Source of the DNA: a virus
DNA length: 40,492 bases
Virus record (IMG/VR): IMGVR_UViG_3300013307_000013
Location: 1-40,492 of that record
Reading direction: 5' to 3' (one strand)
Below the pieces are notes generated by a model. That model did not search any database and was not told the DNA's origin. It saw nothing but the letters and a program-made list of their open reading frames with translations. The position numbers and the translations under genes are program-made. Positions 13,916-21,287 of this stretch are shown in pieces. Every line of letters starts with the position of its first letter. Position 1 is the first letter of the stretch.

Positions 13916-15561
13916 TCCGCAAGGTGTGGCAACACAGCGGCATCACAGGCAACGTGTGGATGCCCAGCATCAGCAACATCGGCAAGGAAACCGAGCGGTT
14001 CCGCGAAGGCGTGACGCTCAACTCGCGTAAGCCTGCGCTGCCGCAGCTTACCGACGACCTTGACTGGTACTGGACCCCGGCTGTAAGCCACGGGGAGACC
14101 AGGCGTATCAAGAAGAATCAGACAGCGAGCAACTACCCCGCGCAGCGCGCAGTGTGGGTGGACTGCGACGAGTCATACGACCGCAAGCTGCTCGAGGCTC
14201 TCAGACCGTCTTACATGTGGGAGACCAGCCCAGGCCACACTCAGGCCGTCTGGCTTCTCAAGGACGAGATGCCCATTAGCGAGTTCCACCGTGACGGCTT
14301 CATGGGCATGCTCACGCAGGCGCTCGGCGCCGACAAGTCGGGCGTAGACGTCAGTCAGCTGCTGCGGGTGCCTGGCACGTGGCATCATAAGGGCAAGCCC
14401 TTCCACGGCAAGGTGCTCAGAACGGCTGGCACGGTCTACACGCGCGCCATGCTGCTACAGCGTGTGGCCAGGCAGCTCGGCTTCCCTGCTGGCCTAGCGA
14501 GTGAGCTGGCAGCTGAGGATCCTTACGGGGACCGTAGCAAGCTGCTCTGGAAATTCGGGCGCAGTGCTGCCGAGCTGGGGTTGCCCCAGGATCTCACGTT
14601 CAAGCTGATCAAGGCCACCAAGTGGAACAAGTGGCACGACGACCCCGATCGTCTCAAGGATGACATCGCCAAGGCCTACGACGCCCAGCCCGCAGCCAAG
14701 GACCCCGAGCGGAAGCAGGCTCAGGAGCAGGTAGAGCACGACTTCGATGAGGATGCTCCCATTGAAGCCTGGGACATGGCTTCGGTCGGGGACTTCGGCC
14801 CCGTGCTACGCAAGCCCTTCCGGTGGGTGCTGCCTGGCATCATCCCAGAGGCTGGCTGCGGTCTCATCGTAGCTGCCCCCAAGGTCGGCAAGACGCGTAT
14901 CGCCATCGAGGTAGCCCTGGGCTTGGCTACCGGCAAGCGCCCCTTGGGCATCTCAGTTCCTAGGCCCCGTGGTGTGGGCTTCTTCAGCCTTGAGGACGGC
15001 GAGTATCTGTTCGCCGAGCGGCTGGAAGCTGGGATGCACCACGGCCGAGAGAAGTATCACTGGGATGGCCACATCAAGCCTGAGGGCGGCGCCCTGCACT
15101 GGGAACCTCCGCAGCCCATGGAGCTGTTCACCAACTTCGCTCAGGTAGACCTCAGTACGCCTGAGGACCAGCAGCGGCTCCTGGAAACCATCGTTAAGCA
15201 CGACCTAAAGCTTGTCATCATTGACACTCTGTCCATGGCTATCGGCAAGGGCAACGTCTCCGATCAGAAGGAGATGTACGCAGTCCTCAAGCCAGTCAAG
15301 GACATTGCTAAGGCGACCGGGTGTGCAGTGCTGTTCATCCACCATACTCGCAAGCGGGTCTTCGAGAAGGGTGAGAGCATTCAGGAGAGCATCCTGGGTG
15401 CGACAGCACTGCACGCCTGGTCTGACTTCATCATGAGCCTGGCATCGCCGGCTGAGGACGAGGAGTTCTTGCGGCTGGGCGTGCAGACCAAGAGGGCCAG
15501 CGGGCAGCACTACATCGATGAGCACCTGCGTATCATCAAGCGTCCGCCCATGGAAGACTAG
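13891..15561 (+). CDS. Primase-helicase (AEP primase fused to RecA-fold helicase)
   Basis: A 556-aa replication protein. The N-terminal half has archaeo-eukaryotic-type primase features: AVWVDCDE (87-94) with the catalytic DxD, SPGHTQ (113-118) with the sxH motif, and VDVSQLLRVPGTW (152-164), as in RepB-like primases. The C-terminal half is a hexameric helicase/ATPase: Walker A APKVGKTRI (about 329-337), Walker B LVIIDTLS (about 442-449), and FIHHTRK (about 481-487). GTG 13891 overlaps the VRR-NUC gene by 25 bases. With the polymerase, this gives the phage its own priming and unwinding activities. Confidence 0.87.
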   Translation: MDSNPLDLVRKVWQHSGITGNVWMPSISNIGKETERFREGVTLNSRKPALPQLTDDLDWYWTPAVSHGETRRIKKNQTASNYPAQRAVWVDCDESYDRKLLEALRPSYMWETSPGHTQAVWLLKDEMPISEFHRDGFMGMLTQALGADKSGVDVSQLLRVPGTWHHKGKPFHGKVLRTAGTVYTRAMLLQRVARQLGFPAGLASELAAEDPYGDRSKLLWKFGRSAAELGLPQDLTFKLIKATKWNKWHDDPDRLKDDIAKAYDAQPAAKDPERKQAQEQVEHDFDEDAPIEAWDMASVGDFGPVLRKPFRWVLPGIIPEAGCGLIVAAPKVGKTRIAIEVALGLATGKRPLGISVPRPRGVGFFSLEDGEYLFAERLEAGMHHGREKYHWDGHIKPEGGALHWEPPQPMELFTNFAQVDLSTPEDQQRLLETIVKHDLKLVIIDTLSMAIGKGNVSDQKEMYAVLKPVKDIAKATGCAVLFIHHTRKRVFEKGESIQESILGATALHAWSDFIMSLASPAEDEEFLRLGVQTKRASGQHYIDEHLRIIKRPPMED

Positions 15562-15581
15562 AAAAAAGTTTCAACGAGAGC

Positions 15582-15610
15582 TTGCATGTTCCTTGAGGAA
15601 GAGCTAAGCT
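15582..15610 (+). promoter_or_regulatory. Promoter TTGCAT-17-TAAGCT
   Basis: The -35 TTGCAT (15582-15587) and -10 TAAGCT (15605-15610) have 17-bp spacing. The -10 overlaps a short inverted repeat, GCTGAT-CTT-ATCAGC (15608-15622), which may be an operator. A leader of about 40 bases with AAGGAG leads to ATG 15659. Confidence 0.7.
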
Positions 15611-15658
15611 GATCTTATCAGCAAGGCCCCCACAGCCACTTAACCTTCAAGGAGCATC

Positions 15659-16243
15659 ATGTACACTCGCAAGATCCGCGCAACCGGTGAGACCCTGACC
15701 GTCGCTCGCCCCGAGGAAATCGGAGCCGACACCAGCGAAGGCAAGTGGATCACCTTCTGCGAAGACCACAAGACCCTCGTCTACAGCGAGACCGAGAAGC
15801 TGGCGTACTACACGCACGGCGAGGACTTCTGTGACGGCTGCCGGGAGCGCATCAAGGTGAACCCCACCAACGCCAAGATCAACATGAGCAACCACAAGGA
15901 GGCTCGTGCCTACCAGGAAGGCATGCGAGATGGACTGGCGCTGCTGGTGACCATGCTCGAGGAGGGCGGCATCGACAATCTTCTGGAAGGTCTCGTGCAG
16001 AACGCACGTCCTGCCGACGCAGCTCGCGTCAACGCCTACTACGCAGCGCAGCAGCCGGTTGATGCTGGCTCGGTCAACGACGGTGTCGTTGAGCCGACCG
16101 ATGTGGTCAGCAAGGAGTACACCTACAAGAACGAGAAGTCGGCCAAGGACCAGCGTCGTCGCCTCATCAACAAGGGCAAGGCTGTCTCGCTCATCGCCTT
16201 CGACGCCAGCCGTGAGGTCTACGCTTTCGACCTCATCGCATGA
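15659..16243 (+). CDS. Hypothetical early protein with a CxxC motif
   Basis: A 194-aa protein with its own promoter and an AAGGAG ribosome site. Residues 30-65 contain FCEDHKTL and FCDGCRER, three cysteines and a histidine that could hold one zinc ion. Residues about 75-100 are helical; the C terminus (about 150-194) has a basic helix followed by beta strands ending SREVYAFDLIA. No family is recognised. It is separately expressed, so it may be a regulator or host-takeover protein, but that is a guess. Confidence 0.65.
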   Translation: MYTRKIRATGETLTVARPEEIGADTSEGKWITFCEDHKTLVYSETEKLAYYTHGEDFCDGCRERIKVNPTNAKINMSNHKEARAYQEGMRDGLALLVTMLEEGGIDNLLEGLVQNARPADAARVNAYYAAQQPVDAGSVNDGVVEPTDVVSKEYTYKNEKSAKDQRRRLINKGKAVSLIAFDASREVYAFDLIA

Positions 16244-16254
16244 TCGCCAGCTAG

Positions 16255-16286
16255 CAGCCCCCAACTTTCTTTGAGGTTGGGGGTTG
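16255..16286 (+). terminator. Hairpin overlapping the next promoter
   Basis: CCCCCAAC (16258-16265) pairs with GTTGGGGG (16276-16283); with one wobble pair the stem extends to 16255-16286. It follows the previous stop by 11 bases and runs into the -35 box of the following promoter, so it may end one transcript just as the next begins. There is no T run downstream. Confidence 0.55.
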
Positions 16287-16313
16287 CGGCATGTTTGAAG
16301 TCCATGCTATGAT
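16284..16313 (+). promoter_or_regulatory. Promoter for a leaderless gene (TTGCGG-18-TATGAT)
   Basis: The -35 TTGCGG (16284-16289) and -10 TATGAT (16308-16313) are 18 bp apart. The -10 ends 6 bp before ATG 16320, so the mRNA should start at the initiation codon. TTGGGGGTTGCG here also occurs at the 964 promoter. Confidence 0.75.
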
Positions 16314-16319
16314 ATCAAC

Positions 16320-16508
16320 ATGAACAGCGCAGCGAACCCCCAGGACATCCAGGTCAACGACGAGGTCGTCAAGGGCCTCACCGGTCAGGTGGTTTATGGT
16401 GTCGCCAAGATAGTCGGTGACGAGGCCCTGTGCATTAAGATCGGCCTTACTCGCCAGCGCACAGCTCGCACCCTTGTCCGGATCAAGCTCGCGGACCTCT
16501 ACAAGTAA
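16320..16508 (+). CDS. Small leaderless protein, function unknown
   Basis: A 62-aa, mostly beta protein (NDEVVKGLTGQVVYGVAKIVGDEALC) that could form an SH3-like barrel. It has no ribosome-binding site; the promoter -10 ends 6 bp upstream. The first 14 coding bases, ATGAACAGCGCAGC, are the same as those of the leaderless gene at 999. Confidence 0.65.
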   Translation: MNSAANPQDIQVNDEVVKGLTGQVVYGVAKIVGDEALCIKIGLTRQRTARTLVRIKLADLYK

Positions 16509-16533
16509 GACCCCACAAGAAAAGGAGGCCATC

Positions 16534-16755
16534 ATGGCTACTGCAAGCATCCACAACCCCAACGGTCCGTCGGGCCGCATCATCACCGAGGGGGACACCA
16601 TCACGTCCTTCCGCGGCGAGGACTGGACCTTCATCAAGGTGTCCCGGTACGCAGACGAGGGCAGGCAGGCCAAGGTCCTGGTCAAGTCGGCCGAGGGCGA
16701 TCACCGTGAGTTCTACCTCTCGGTCTTCCCGGGCCTGCGGGTTGAGGAGGCCTGA
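16534..16755 (+). CDS. Hypothetical small protein
   Basis: A 73-aa beta-rich protein with a strong ribosome site (AAAAGGAGGCCATC-ATG). It reads GRIITEGDTITSFRGEDWTF and later REFYLSVFPGLRVEEA. No family is recognised. The next gene begins 1 base after its stop and uses a GAGGAGG site inside its last codons, so the two are co-translated. Confidence 0.65.
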   Translation: MATASIHNPNGPSGRIITEGDTITSFRGEDWTFIKVSRYADEGRQAKVLVKSAEGDHREFYLSVFPGLRVEEA

Positions 16756-16756
16756 C

Positions 16757-16939
16757 ATGGGTAAGCTGCCGACCAAGCGCGCCGAGGACCTGGAGCACGA
16801 CGAAGTCATCATTGACCCGAACGGCGATGAGGCTGTCGTCATCCGGTACCGATGGATGGACCATAAGCGCGGGCGCCTGGAAACTGACCTGGGTGTGGCC
16901 GTGGTGCCCCACGCGCAGCGCTTCACCATCGTCCAGTAA
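16757..16939 (+). CDS. Hypothetical small protein, last rightward gene
   Basis: A 60-aa protein that is acidic at first and then basic, with DEVIIDPNGDEAVVIRYRWM and RGRLETDLGVAVV suggesting a small beta barrel. No family is recognised. It is the last gene read rightward before the convergent terminators at 16954-17096. Confidence 0.6.
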   Translation: MGKLPTKRAEDLEHDEVIIDPNGDEAVVIRYRWMDHKRGRLETDLGVAVVPHAQRFTIVQ

Positions 16940-16953
16940 CTCCCGCAGGCTCT

Positions 16954-16986
16954 GAGCGGCTCTCTCGCGTGGCGAGGGGGCCGCTC
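16954..16986. terminator. Terminator hairpin for the rightward early genes
   Basis: GAGCGGC (16954-16960) pairs with GCCGCTC (16980-16986), with an inner CTCGC/GCGAG stem (16964-16968 with 16972-16976). It lies 14 bases after the last rightward stop codon. The tail TCCTGTG is only weakly T-rich. Confidence 0.65.
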
Positions 16987-17017
16987 TCCTGTGTACGGGC
17001 GGGAGCAGGGTGCCAAG

Positions 17018-17049
17018 CTGCTCGATCTCCTGTCGAGAGCGTCGAGCAG
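17018..17049. repeat. Inverted repeat in the convergent intergenic region
   Basis: CTGCTCGA (17018-17025) and TCGAGCAG (17042-17049) form a perfect 8-bp stem with a 16-base loop. It lies between the two terminator hairpins and may add to bidirectional termination. Confidence 0.6.
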
Positions 17050-17063
17050 GGTCGCAGACAGCA

Positions 17064-17096
17064 AGGCGCCCCCAGCCACACGGACCAGGGGCGCCT
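17064..17096 (-). terminator. Terminator for the leftward late genes
   Basis: A 9-bp stem, AGGCGCCCC/GGGGCGCCT (17064-17072 with 17088-17096), with a 15-base loop. Read leftward it is followed by TGCTGTCT. It begins 15 bases after the stop of the last late gene (holin). Confidence 0.7.
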
Positions 17097-17111
17097 CGAG
17101 CCGGCGGAGAG

Positions 17112-17393
17112 CTAGTTGCCGGTCACCGTGGTTCGGGTGACGTAGGTGGCGCCGCCGACGATGCCGCTGCCGACGATGACCGCCAGGGCCACGGCTACCC
17201 ACTCAGCCGGGGTCACGACGTTGTCGCTGAGGGCGGTGCCCAGCGTGGTGAGACCGCCCACCAGCGCAGCCGCGACCGTGGCAGCGATGGCCTTGGCAGG
17301 GCCGATGGTGATGGCCGGAGAGGCGGAATTCACCGTCTCGCCAGACGCCACTGGGACGCCGTTCTTGTAATCCTTGGGATCGAGGTTCGTCAT
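17112..17393 (-). CDS. Holin (two transmembrane segments)
   Basis: A 93-aa protein with two hydrophobic segments, about residues 33-54 and 63-84, joined by a short loop with DNVVTPAEW, a pattern typical of actinophage holins. The N-terminal 30 residues are polar. It is the last gene of the leftward late operon, following the collagen-like membrane protein and endolysin, and a GGAGAAGCAC ribosome site precedes its ATG. It is predicted to open the membrane so the endolysin can reach the wall. Confidence 0.8.
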   Translation of the reverse strand: MTNLDPKDYKNGVPVASGETVNSASPAITIGPAKAIAATVAAALVGGLTTLGTALSDNVVTPAEWVAVALAVIVGSGIVGGATYVTRTTVTGN

Positions 17394-17403
17394 GTGCTTC
17401 TCC

Positions 17404-18102
17404 TTACTGGTTAACGATGCAGAGCGAGGCTGGTGTCCACGCCTGCGTTAGTGGAGACTCGGGATCGGTCCGGGTCTGCACGTATACGGTAGTCAAGGTC
17501 GTACCGTCAGGGCACGTGGGTCCGGCCACACCTTGCGGGCCTTGCGGACCTGCGGGGCCAGCGGGACCCTGAGGGCCAGCAGGACCGGCCGGACCAGTAT
17601 CGCCCTGCGCACCAGCAGGACCCGGCTGACCTTCAGCGCCTGCGGGTCCAGGTGCGCCAGTGGCGCCAGGTGCCCCTGGAGCGCCAGGGATGCCAGGCTC
17701 GCCTTGATCACCTTGGATGCCCTGCGCGCCAGGGGCGCCCGTGGCCCCAGTCGGGCCGACAACCGGGTTGGACGGCCGAGGAGCCTCGGGCTGCTGCCCC
17801 AGCTTAGTGAGCTGATCGTACAGGGTCTGTGCCGTGTCGGTAAGGTGGTCAATGCGCTGATCCTTGGCAGCGATCGCGATGTTCTGCTGCACAACACGAT
17901 CTGACAACCGGTCATTGGTCGCAGCAAGGTTCCCCAGAAACCATGCCGTGACTCCAGCTGCCAGCAAAAGGAAGACGGTGGCGAACGCATAGGGCCACCA
18001 TCTCACGCGCGTCTCAGGTATCTCGTACGTAGCTGCCACTGTCGCTCCAGGTGAAGTGTCGGCCCGCGTCGGGCTTATGAGCTGTTCTTCGTCATCGTTC
18101 AT
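17404..18102 (-). CDS. Membrane-anchored collagen-like protein in the lysis region
   Basis: A 232-aa protein: charged N terminus, one transmembrane helix (about 36-57), a coiled-coil stalk (about 60-103), then 26 uninterrupted Gly-X-Y triplets (116-193) and a C-terminal cap with two cysteines (Cys196, Cys228) that could form a disulphide. This architecture predicts a trimeric rod projecting from the membrane. It overlaps the preceding XhlA-like gene (ATGA) and lies just before the holin. It may help lysis or alter the cell envelope. Phage collagen repeats are more often found in tail fibres, so a fibre role is possible but the transmembrane helix argues against it. Confidence 0.8.
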   Translation of the reverse strand: MNDDEEQLISPTRADTSPGATVAATYEIPETRVRWWPYAFATVFLLLAAGVTAWFLGNLAATNDRLSDRVVQQNIAIAAKDQRIDHLTDTAQTLYDQLTKLGQQPEAPRPSNPVVGPTGATGAPGAQGIQGDQGEPGIPGAPGAPGATGAPGPAGAEGQPGPAGAQGDTGPAGPAGPQGPAGPAGPQGPQGVAGPTCPDGTTLTTVYVQTRTDPESPLTQAWTPASLCIVNQ

Positions 18103-18467
18103 TGTCCTGCCCCAGGAAGGAATCTAACCAAGTAGTTCAGCAGCACGGTCCCGATAATCAGGATCCATTGCCAATTGGTAGCCGACTGCACCTTCTGTCG
18201 GCTTTGGGCCTCCGCGAGCTGCTTCGCAGCAGCAGCGGTTTCGGCAGCTTGTCTAGCTGTTGACTCTTTCTGCAGATCCGTTTCCAACTCCTTCACCTCA
18301 TCACGAAGCCTGCGCAGCTCATCACTGACGCGAGTCTTCTCGTCCCTGAACGTGTCACGACTAACGACATTCTGCAGGGTTGATCGTATGTCATCGAATT
18401 GGCGGATGACCTCCTGCTGAAACATGGACATCCACAGTGGCGGCTGTTCTTGCTTGTCGTCGGGCAT
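18099..18467 (-). CDS. XhlA-like holin / membrane lysis protein
   Basis: A 122-aa protein with an amphipathic N terminus, a long coiled coil (about residues 40-90, Glu/Arg/Leu-rich) and one C-terminal transmembrane helix (about 98-114, [16 protein letters not shown]). This is the layout of XhlA-type proteins that act with holins. The ATG at 18467 is chosen because the longer frame reads through the endolysin region in a different frame. No strong ribosome site is seen. It follows the endolysin and a hairpin, and overlaps the collagen-like gene. Confidence 0.7.
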   Translation of the reverse strand: MPDDKQEQPPLWMSMFQQEVIRQFDDIRSTLQNVVSRDTFRDEKTRVSDELRRLRDEVKELETDLQKESTARQAAETAAAAKQLAEAQSRQKVQSATNWQWILIIGTVLLNYLVRFLPGAGQ

Positions 18468-18505
18468 GTGGGAGGAACTTTCTCTGGGGAGAAGGAAGAT
18501 TGAAG

Positions 18506-18539
18506 GGGGGCGAGCAACCTGGGGATAGCGCTCGCCCCC
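18506..18539 (-). terminator. Hairpin between endolysin and XhlA-like gene
   Basis: GGGGGCGAGC/GCTCGCCCCC, a perfect 10-bp stem (18506-18515 with 18530-18539) with a 14-base loop. Read leftward it is followed by CCTTCAATCTTCC, moderately T-rich. It could partially terminate transcription and so reduce holin-gene expression relative to upstream tail genes. Confidence 0.65.
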
Positions 18540-18547
18540 AGTAGGAG

Positions 18548-19384
18548 CTACCGACGGTAGCCGGGGAAGGCGTTCCAGTTGGCCGAGTTGGCTGCGTTGT
18601 GAGACGACTGTGTGCCCGAACCCATCCACGCATCGATCTGACCCGTGTACCCGTACTTCGCCTTGAGCCACCGCTGGTGTCCCTTGGCCGACTCGTCGCC
18701 GTACTGGCCGTCGATCTTGCCCCCGTAGTAGCCCTGAGCCTTGAGGAACTTCTGGAAGGCCGTCATCATGTTCGGACCAGGCACGTTGTCGCCGACGTAG
18801 CCGTAGTACTTGCGCAGCATCGCAGCCACACCATTCCACGCCCAGCCCTTGACGACCGACCAGGGATCTGGGCGCTGCGAGGGCGGTGTGGCCGGGGGCT
18901 GGCCCGCAGCGGCGCCGATGTTCCCGCGGAACGTCTTGTGCCACGGCTCGCCGAACTTGTAGCCCTCGTTCTCGAAGCCGTAGTTGCCTGCGTGAGCCTC
19001 CATCCAGCGATCCCGAGCCGTGCCACGGGTCATGACACCCTTGTCGGCTCCGGAGTCGCGAAGGTCCACGCTGCGCGGGCCGTTCGGACCGTCCTCCTCG
19101 TGGTTGGACGTGGGGGGCGGCGCCACGGTACCGGCCGAGCTGATGCGGTACCAGAGCTGACCGTTCCACCAGCGGGTGTCGTAGACACGACGCCCGTTGA
19201 CCTGGCTGGCGATGACGTAGCGAGCGCGGAAGATGGCTTCCTGCTCGGCGTTGGTGCGAGTGCCCGAGCTGACGATCAGCGAGCAGCCCGTGTCGCGCTG
19301 GAAGTCCGCGTTCATGCGGTCGAGCGCAGCCGCGACATTGACCTCGACGCGTTGGCCGTTGCGCGTGGTGTAGCTGTAGGCCAT
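18548..19384 (-). CDS. Endolysin: M15 peptidase (D-Ala-D-Ala type) with peptidoglycan-binding domain
   Basis: A 278-aa LysA-type endolysin. The N-terminal zinc peptidase of the VanY/M15 group has SSGTRTNAEQEA (39-50), SNHEEDG (93-99) with His95, SVDL with Asp107, and EPWH (146-149) with catalytic Glu146 and His149. The zinc ligands His95, Asp107 and His149 are all present. A Pro-rich linker (about 160-172) leads to a C-terminal peptidoglycan-binding region (about 180-255), where KGWAWNG to FQKFLKAQGYYGGKIDGQYG is repeated in part. It cuts peptide cross-links in the host wall. No mycolyl esterase (lysin B) is seen anywhere in the genome. Confidence 0.9.
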   Translation of the reverse strand: MAYSYTTRNGQRVEVNVAAALDRMNADFQRDTGCSLIVSSGTRTNAEQEAIFRARYVIASQVNGRRVYDTRWWNGQLWYRISSAGTVAPPPTSNHEEDGPNGPRSVDLRDSGADKGVMTRGTARDRWMEAHAGNYGFENEGYKFGEPWHKTFRGNIGAAAGQPPATPPSQRPDPWSVVKGWAWNGVAAMLRKYYGYVGDNVPGPNMMTAFQKFLKAQGYYGGKIDGQYGDESAKGHQRWLKAKYGYTGQIDAWMGSGTQSSHNAANSANWNAFPGYRR

Positions 19385-19386
19385 GA

Positions 19387-19653
19387 TCAGCCCTCCTGTC
19401 CGTTTCCGCCGTTTTCGACCCCCGTGCCATCGGAGACGAAGACGGTGTCGTCGATGGAATCGACGGTGACAAGCGTCAGCTCGCCGTTGGCGTCCAGCGC
19501 CCAGGCGTCCGGCTTGCCATCGCCCTCCACATCGTAGTCGAGGGGCAGCTTGGGGTCAGCCACACCATCGGCCTTGTAGCCCTGCAGGATGCCCGTGAGG
19601 GCTTCCTTGTCGGCCGGCGAGAGACCCGTCAGCACTTCTTCTTTGGTTGCCAT
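19387..19653 (-). CDS. Hypothetical acidic protein with EF-hand-like loop
   Basis: An 88-aa acidic protein with an AAGGAGG ribosome site. It contains DYDVEGDGKPDAWALD (39-54), a DxDxxGDGxxD calcium-binding loop like those of dockerins and related modules. It begins with a helical segment, ATKEEVLTGLSPADKEALTG. It lies between tail and lysis genes, so it may be a small tail-tip or host-binding accessory, but no family is recognised. Confidence 0.65.
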   Translation of the reverse strand: MATKEEVLTGLSPADKEALTGILQGYKADGVADPKLPLDYDVEGDGKPDAWALDANGELTLVTVDSIDDTVFVSDGTGVENGGNGQEG

Positions 19654-19683
19654 GATTCCTCCTTCTCATCCCTCTTGTGAGGC

Positions 19684-19836
19684 TTAGGGTTCGAGAGTCA
19701 CAGTGCCCATGCGGAAACCTGTGACGCCCGAGCGTTCGTTGAAAGCTTTCGTGATGATGGCCGTGACATCCTGCAGCAGGGAAGCCTCATCGGTTGCCTC
19801 TGCGTAGTCCACGTTCACCAGGATCTGGTACTGCAT
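19684..19836 (-). CDS. Hypothetical 50-aa protein
   Basis: A short protein reading MQYQILVNVDYAEATDEASL and ending in VTLEP, with an alternating beta/alpha pattern. ATG 19836 is preferred because AGGAGA precedes it; the longer in-frame start at 19881 lies inside the receptor-binding gene. It is part of the tail-to-lysis stretch of the late operon. Confidence 0.6.
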   Translation of the reverse strand: MQYQILVNVDYAEATDEASLLQDVTAIITKAFNERSGVTGFRMGTVTLEP

Positions 19837-19838
19837 GG

Positions 19839-21287
19839 TTACTCTCCTACCATCCACATCTTGTTGTCTAGCGACTGCCATGCGTTTCCGTTGTTATTGA
19901 TCTGCACGAATCCGCCACGGTCGTCCTGTCCCTGGTCCTTGGCATAGATATCTACGCGGTTCCATAGAGCATTGCTCACACTAGCCAGGATTACTTCGCT
20001 CTCGGGCAGGGCTGTCGCAGGACTATTGAAGATCTTAGCATTCACTGTTCCCCCGGCTACCAGGCCCTTAGTCATGGTGAGGCCATCTTCACGAGTCAGG
20101 ATGGCGGGCTGTGGGAAGCCTGTGCTGTACCGTGCCCATCCGTTCACCAGACCGAAGTTCCACCAGGGAAGTGTAAGGGCATCCGGTGTGACGATGCACA
20201 GGCCGGACAGAGACAGCCACGTGTTACCAGTGCTGTTCATCTTCCAGCAGATGTCGCCATTCGGGAACACCGACACATAGCCGAATGCGTCGACGCATGC
20301 AACGTTCACATGATTCTGCAGATGCGACCCATACGCAGTGCTGGGGAGAGACACCATAGGCAGGTCGCCTGTAGTGGTGGATCCACCCTTGATCAGACCA
20401 CGCGTCCAGACGAAACCGTATGGATCCTTCCAGTAGCCAGCCTTGCCCCACTGAGGATCGCCGTAGTCCACCCACGAGTTCTTGAACGCACCAACGGGAA
20501 AGTCGGTCCACGTGGCCACACCAGCAGCAGGGAAGGCAATCCCATCGAGCGAGATGTAGGTGTTTGCTGTCCAGCCAGCTCGCACGCGGATTTCTCCGTT
20601 GGCCTGGACGGCGATGGCCTTAGCAGCGTCCCCGTTGTTGATAGGGAAGATCATTGCGACATCGGGTCGATACCCAACCGGCAGGGTCGCGATCACCGTG
20701 TCGGTGGTGGCCGTACCGTAGCCGATCAGGCCAGACAGCAGTACGATGCCAGAGGGAAACTTCTGGATGCGCGGGGTAGACCACCGACGAGGGGACATGC
20801 CGTTACGCAGGTTGTACGACAGCCAACCATTCTGCAGGTACGGCGTGAGGTCTACCTTGCCGCCGAAGCCTTCCTCGCCAGAGTGCCCTAGGATGACCCA
20901 CGTGCTGCCAGTCCACTGGATGCTGACCACGCGGTTACCCGAACGCTCCGACTTCGTGATCCACTGATACGCAGTGGCCGACAGCGCAGCCCACGTCGTA
21001 CCGTTCCAGATGCGCAGCTTGGCAGGCCCAGGACCGAGGTAGTTCGGGTCCAGCAGAGCCTTGTTGATCTGACCCACGTAGGTACCCGTGACAGCCTTGC
21101 CGTGGACGATCGTCTTACGTGCCGACATCTCCACGCGGACACGGTCGCCGACGATGAGGCCACCAGCCAGTGTGTCAGGCGTGATAGGCAGTGGCGCCGA
21201 GTCGCCGTCCATCTGGATGCTGAGAGGGGCTGTGCCCTTGACGGTAGCCCATTTGAACGACGTGAGGTCGCTGATATCAGGCATCAT
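19839..21287 (-). CDS. Putative receptor-binding / minor tail protein with three repeats
   Basis: A 482-aa protein. Residues 1-150 form an N-terminal attachment region with a small barrel-like domain (LAGGLIVGDRVRVEM). Three related segments of roughly 110 residues begin near 153 (NGWLSY), 270 (NSWVDYG) and 382 (NGWARYS). Each runs through a GLI/GLV-x-G motif (LSGLIGYG, TRGLIKGG, TKGLVAGG) and ends in a WLSL- or WQSL-like strand. Aromatic-rich beta repeats at the end of a tail gene set suggest carbohydrate or receptor binding. The start overlaps the upstream tail gene (ATGATG). Confidence 0.72.
   Translation of the reverse strand: MMPDISDLTSFKWATVKGTAPLSIQMDGDSAPLPITPDTLAGGLIVGDRVRVEMSARKTIVHGKAVTGTYVGQINKALLDPNYLGPGPAKLRIWNGTTWAALSATAYQWITKSERSGNRVVSIQWTGSTWVILGHSGEEGFGGKVDLTPYLQNGWLSYNLRNGMSPRRWSTPRIQKFPSGIVLLSGLIGYGTATTDTVIATLPVGYRPDVAMIFPINNGDAAKAIAVQANGEIRVRAGWTANTYISLDGIAFPAAGVATWTDFPVGAFKNSWVDYGDPQWGKAGYWKDPYGFVWTRGLIKGGSTTTGDLPMVSLPSTAYGSHLQNHVNVACVDAFGYVSVFPNGDICWKMNSTGNTWLSLSGLCIVTPDALTLPWWNFGLVNGWARYSTGFPQPAILTREDGLTMTKGLVAGGTVNAKIFNSPATALPESEVILASVSNALWNRVDIYAKDQGQDDRGGFVQINNNGNAWQSLDNKMWMVGE

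Noticed and set aside
17112-19384. Lysin B (mycolylarabinogalactan esterase)
   Set aside because: No GxSxG serine-hydrolase protein is found in or near the lysis genes.
18468-19472. Long leftward frame extending the XhlA-like protein to 457 aa
   Set aside because: The extension overlaps the endolysin in another frame, has shadow-like composition and would remove the hairpin at 18506; the start at 18467 gives a normal XhlA-like size.
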